This document shows positions 6,201 through 6,391 of a stretch of DNA of 6,391 bases, piece by piece. The DNA comes from JAPLJQ01 sp037143735 (lineage in GTDB: Bacteria > Desulfobacterota > Syntrophia > Syntrophales > UBA2185), in the NCBI GenBank assembly GCA_037143735.1, contig JBAWYD010000127.1, positions 1 through 6,391 of the forward strand, in the 5' to 3' direction. The translations under genes were made by a program, and so were the position numbers. Positions within the stretch are counted from its first letter, which is position 1. Each line of letters starts with the position of its first letter. The notes under the pieces are model-generated. The model did not search any database, had not been told where the DNA came from, and worked only from the letters and a program-made list of their open reading frames with translations.

Positions 6201-6391
6201 ATCGGCTCGATATACGTCCGGTCCGCCGTCTCGGGGTCCGTCATAATCGTCGCCGGATTGCTGTTGATCAGAACGACCTGATACCCCTCTTCCCTCAGAG
6301 CCTTGCAGGCCTGGGTGCCGGAATAGTCGAATTCGCAGGCCTGGCTGATGATGATGGGGCCGGAACCGATAATCAATATTTTTTTCAGGTC
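3167..6391 (-). CDS. carB: Carbamoyl-phosphate synthase large subunit, 5' end cut by window edge
   Basis: CarB makes carbamoyl phosphate from bicarbonate, two ATP and ammonia channelled from the CarA glutaminase, for pyrimidine and arginine synthesis. The frame is open to the edge; the first codons seen, DLKKILIIG, match E. coli residues 6-14, so about five residues are missing. Numbered that way the protein is ~1,079 long. The carboxyphosphate half (~1-402) has Arg129, Arg169, GGTGSG (175-180), and metal ligands Gln285, Glu299 and Asn301. An oligomerisation region (~403-553) precedes the carbamoyl-phosphate half, with GGGPNRIGQGIEFDY (561-575), RPSYVLGGR (710-718), Gln824, Glu836 and Asn838. 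The C-terminal MGS-like domain keeps Thr969, Thr972 and Lys988 (UMP/IMP site in E. coli). Glu778, Asp786, Glu887 and Thr1037 match the ornithine site. The last ~12 residues (QGTGVRNQGIGG) extend beyond the family end and are encoded by a DNA repeat. One motif is slightly unusual: PIIISQ where PIxIGQ is common. The promoter, and probably carA, lie upstream outside the window. Confidence 0.97.
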   Translation of the reverse strand, partial: DLKKILIIGSGPIIISQACEFDYSGTQACKALREEGYQVVLINSNPATIMTDPETADRTYIEPITPEAVAKIIAKERPDALLPTLGGQTGLNTAVAVAESGVLERYGVEMIGASLDVIHKAEDREKFRDAMKRIGLRVPRSGFAKNMDEALTVAADIGFPVIIRASFTLGGTGSGVAYNREELEDVAKAGLEASMIHEIMLEESILGWKEYELEVMRDRADNVVIICSIENFDPMGVHTGESITVAPAQTLTDVEYQRMRDASIAIMREIGVETGGSNVQFAVHPGTGEMVVIEMNPRVSRSSALASKATGFPIAKIAAKLAVGYTLDEIPNDITRETMASFEPTIDYCVVKIPRWTFEKFPETEDFLTTSMKSVGETMAIGRTFKEALQKAVRSLEIGRYGLHEVLPADVRNPVEFLSSKLRTPNSLRLFYIAAAFHHGMALEEIARLTRIDPWFLHQIRAIVEAEKVLETTVPSVEMLKEAKQLGFSDRRLGELWKSSEAKIRQWRFRENVLPVYKLVDTCAAEFEAYTPYYYSTYEIEDEARPTSKPKVVILGGGPNRIGQGIEFDYCCVHASFALREEGYESIMVNSNPETVSTDYDTSDKLFFEPVTLEDVLHILKTENPVGVIVQFGGQTPLNLARGLEAAGAPILGTSPDAIDRAENRERFQEIIQRLNLRQPDNDTATDIPGALDAARRIGYPVLVRPSYVLGGRSMEIVYDPETLSKFMEKALLVSPDHPILIDKFLEDAIEIDVDAISDGTQTVIGGIMEHIEEAGIHSGDSACVLPPITLSHELLDTIEKQTKMIARELGVVGLMNIQYAVKDGLLYVLEVNPRASRTIPFVSKAIGVPLAKMATKVMLGRSLKELGFTETIWPVHISVKEAVFPFNRFPNVDVLLGPEMKSTGEVMGIDHSFGMAFAKSQMAAGFHLPLEGGVFISVHDVHKDKIVPIAGLFQNMGFHLMATRGTAAHLKKHRIEAEVILKVSEGRPHVVDRIKNGEIQVVINTSVGRKSTLDAYHIRRGALVYNVLYTTTIAGARALSEALMTLKKEKWDVFALQDYHKQGTGVRNQGIGG
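3171..3176 (-). promoter_or_regulatory. purF ribosome binding site, inside the end of carB
   Basis: AGGGGG ends 9 nt before the purF ATG at 3161. It can pair with the anti-Shine-Dalgarno CCUCC if one G-U pair is allowed. It lies in the last codons of carB and is the final G-run of the tandem repeat, so ribosomes finishing carB would pass over it. It decides in favour of ATG over the abutting TTG at 3170. Confidence 0.6.
5788..5814 (-). other. 11-bp perfect hairpin inside carB
   Basis: CAAGCATGATT (5788-5798) and AATCATGCTTG (5804-5814) are exact inverted copies around the 5-nt centre TCATG. In the mRNA they form an 11-bp stem with a 5-nt loop, over codons for residues ~198-207 (within ASMIHEIMLE). 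No T-tract follows, so it is not an intrinsic terminator. It may be a coincidence of codon choice or an mRNA structure slowing the ribosome or nuclease. Confidence 0.5.

Overview
The window holds three genes. A solitary AAA+/DUF4143-type ATPase lies on the plus strand. Converging on it from the right is a minus-strand nucleotide-biosynthesis operon, carB followed by purF. No rRNA, tRNA, CRISPR array, insertion sequence or integrase was recognised.

Organism: both biosynthetic proteins are clearly bacterial. PurF is the Bacillus-type enzyme, with a cleavable propeptide and four cysteines placed to bind a 4Fe-4S cluster. CarB is the single-chain ~1,075-residue type. The GC-moderate coding sequence, the carB-purF order (which I recall from deltaproteobacteria such as Desulfovibrio) and the protein wording suggest an anaerobic deltaproteobacterium, perhaps near Syntrophus. 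This is an inference from memory, not a search result.

Layout: 1-495 is non-coding as far as I can see, increasingly AT-rich to the right. It carries a strong-looking extended -10 sigma70 promoter (344-371) whose -35 box sits inside a perfect 18-bp palindrome (333-350), a likely operator. About 118 nt of leader follow, then the ATPase gene at 496-1647. The convergent gap 1648-1754 holds only a weak hairpin. purF (1755-3161, minus) is preceded by carB (3167 to beyond the right edge, minus), with 5 nt between them. The first codons of carB and the operon promoter lie outside the window.

How the genes work together: CarB makes carbamoyl phosphate for pyrimidines and arginine, and PurF makes 5-phosphoribosylamine, the first committed purine intermediate. 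Both use glutamine nitrogen, CarB through the CarA subunit, which is not in this window. CarB keeps the residues that bind UMP/IMP and ornithine in E. coli. The carB-purF junction is the most unusual part of the operon. A G-rich 21-nt imperfect tandem repeat encodes a non-conserved CarB C-terminal tail, supplies the purF Shine-Dalgarno sequence, and forms a four-G-run motif that could fold as an RNA quadruplex over that site. The ATPase appears to be an independent, separately regulated gene with no visible functional link to the operon.
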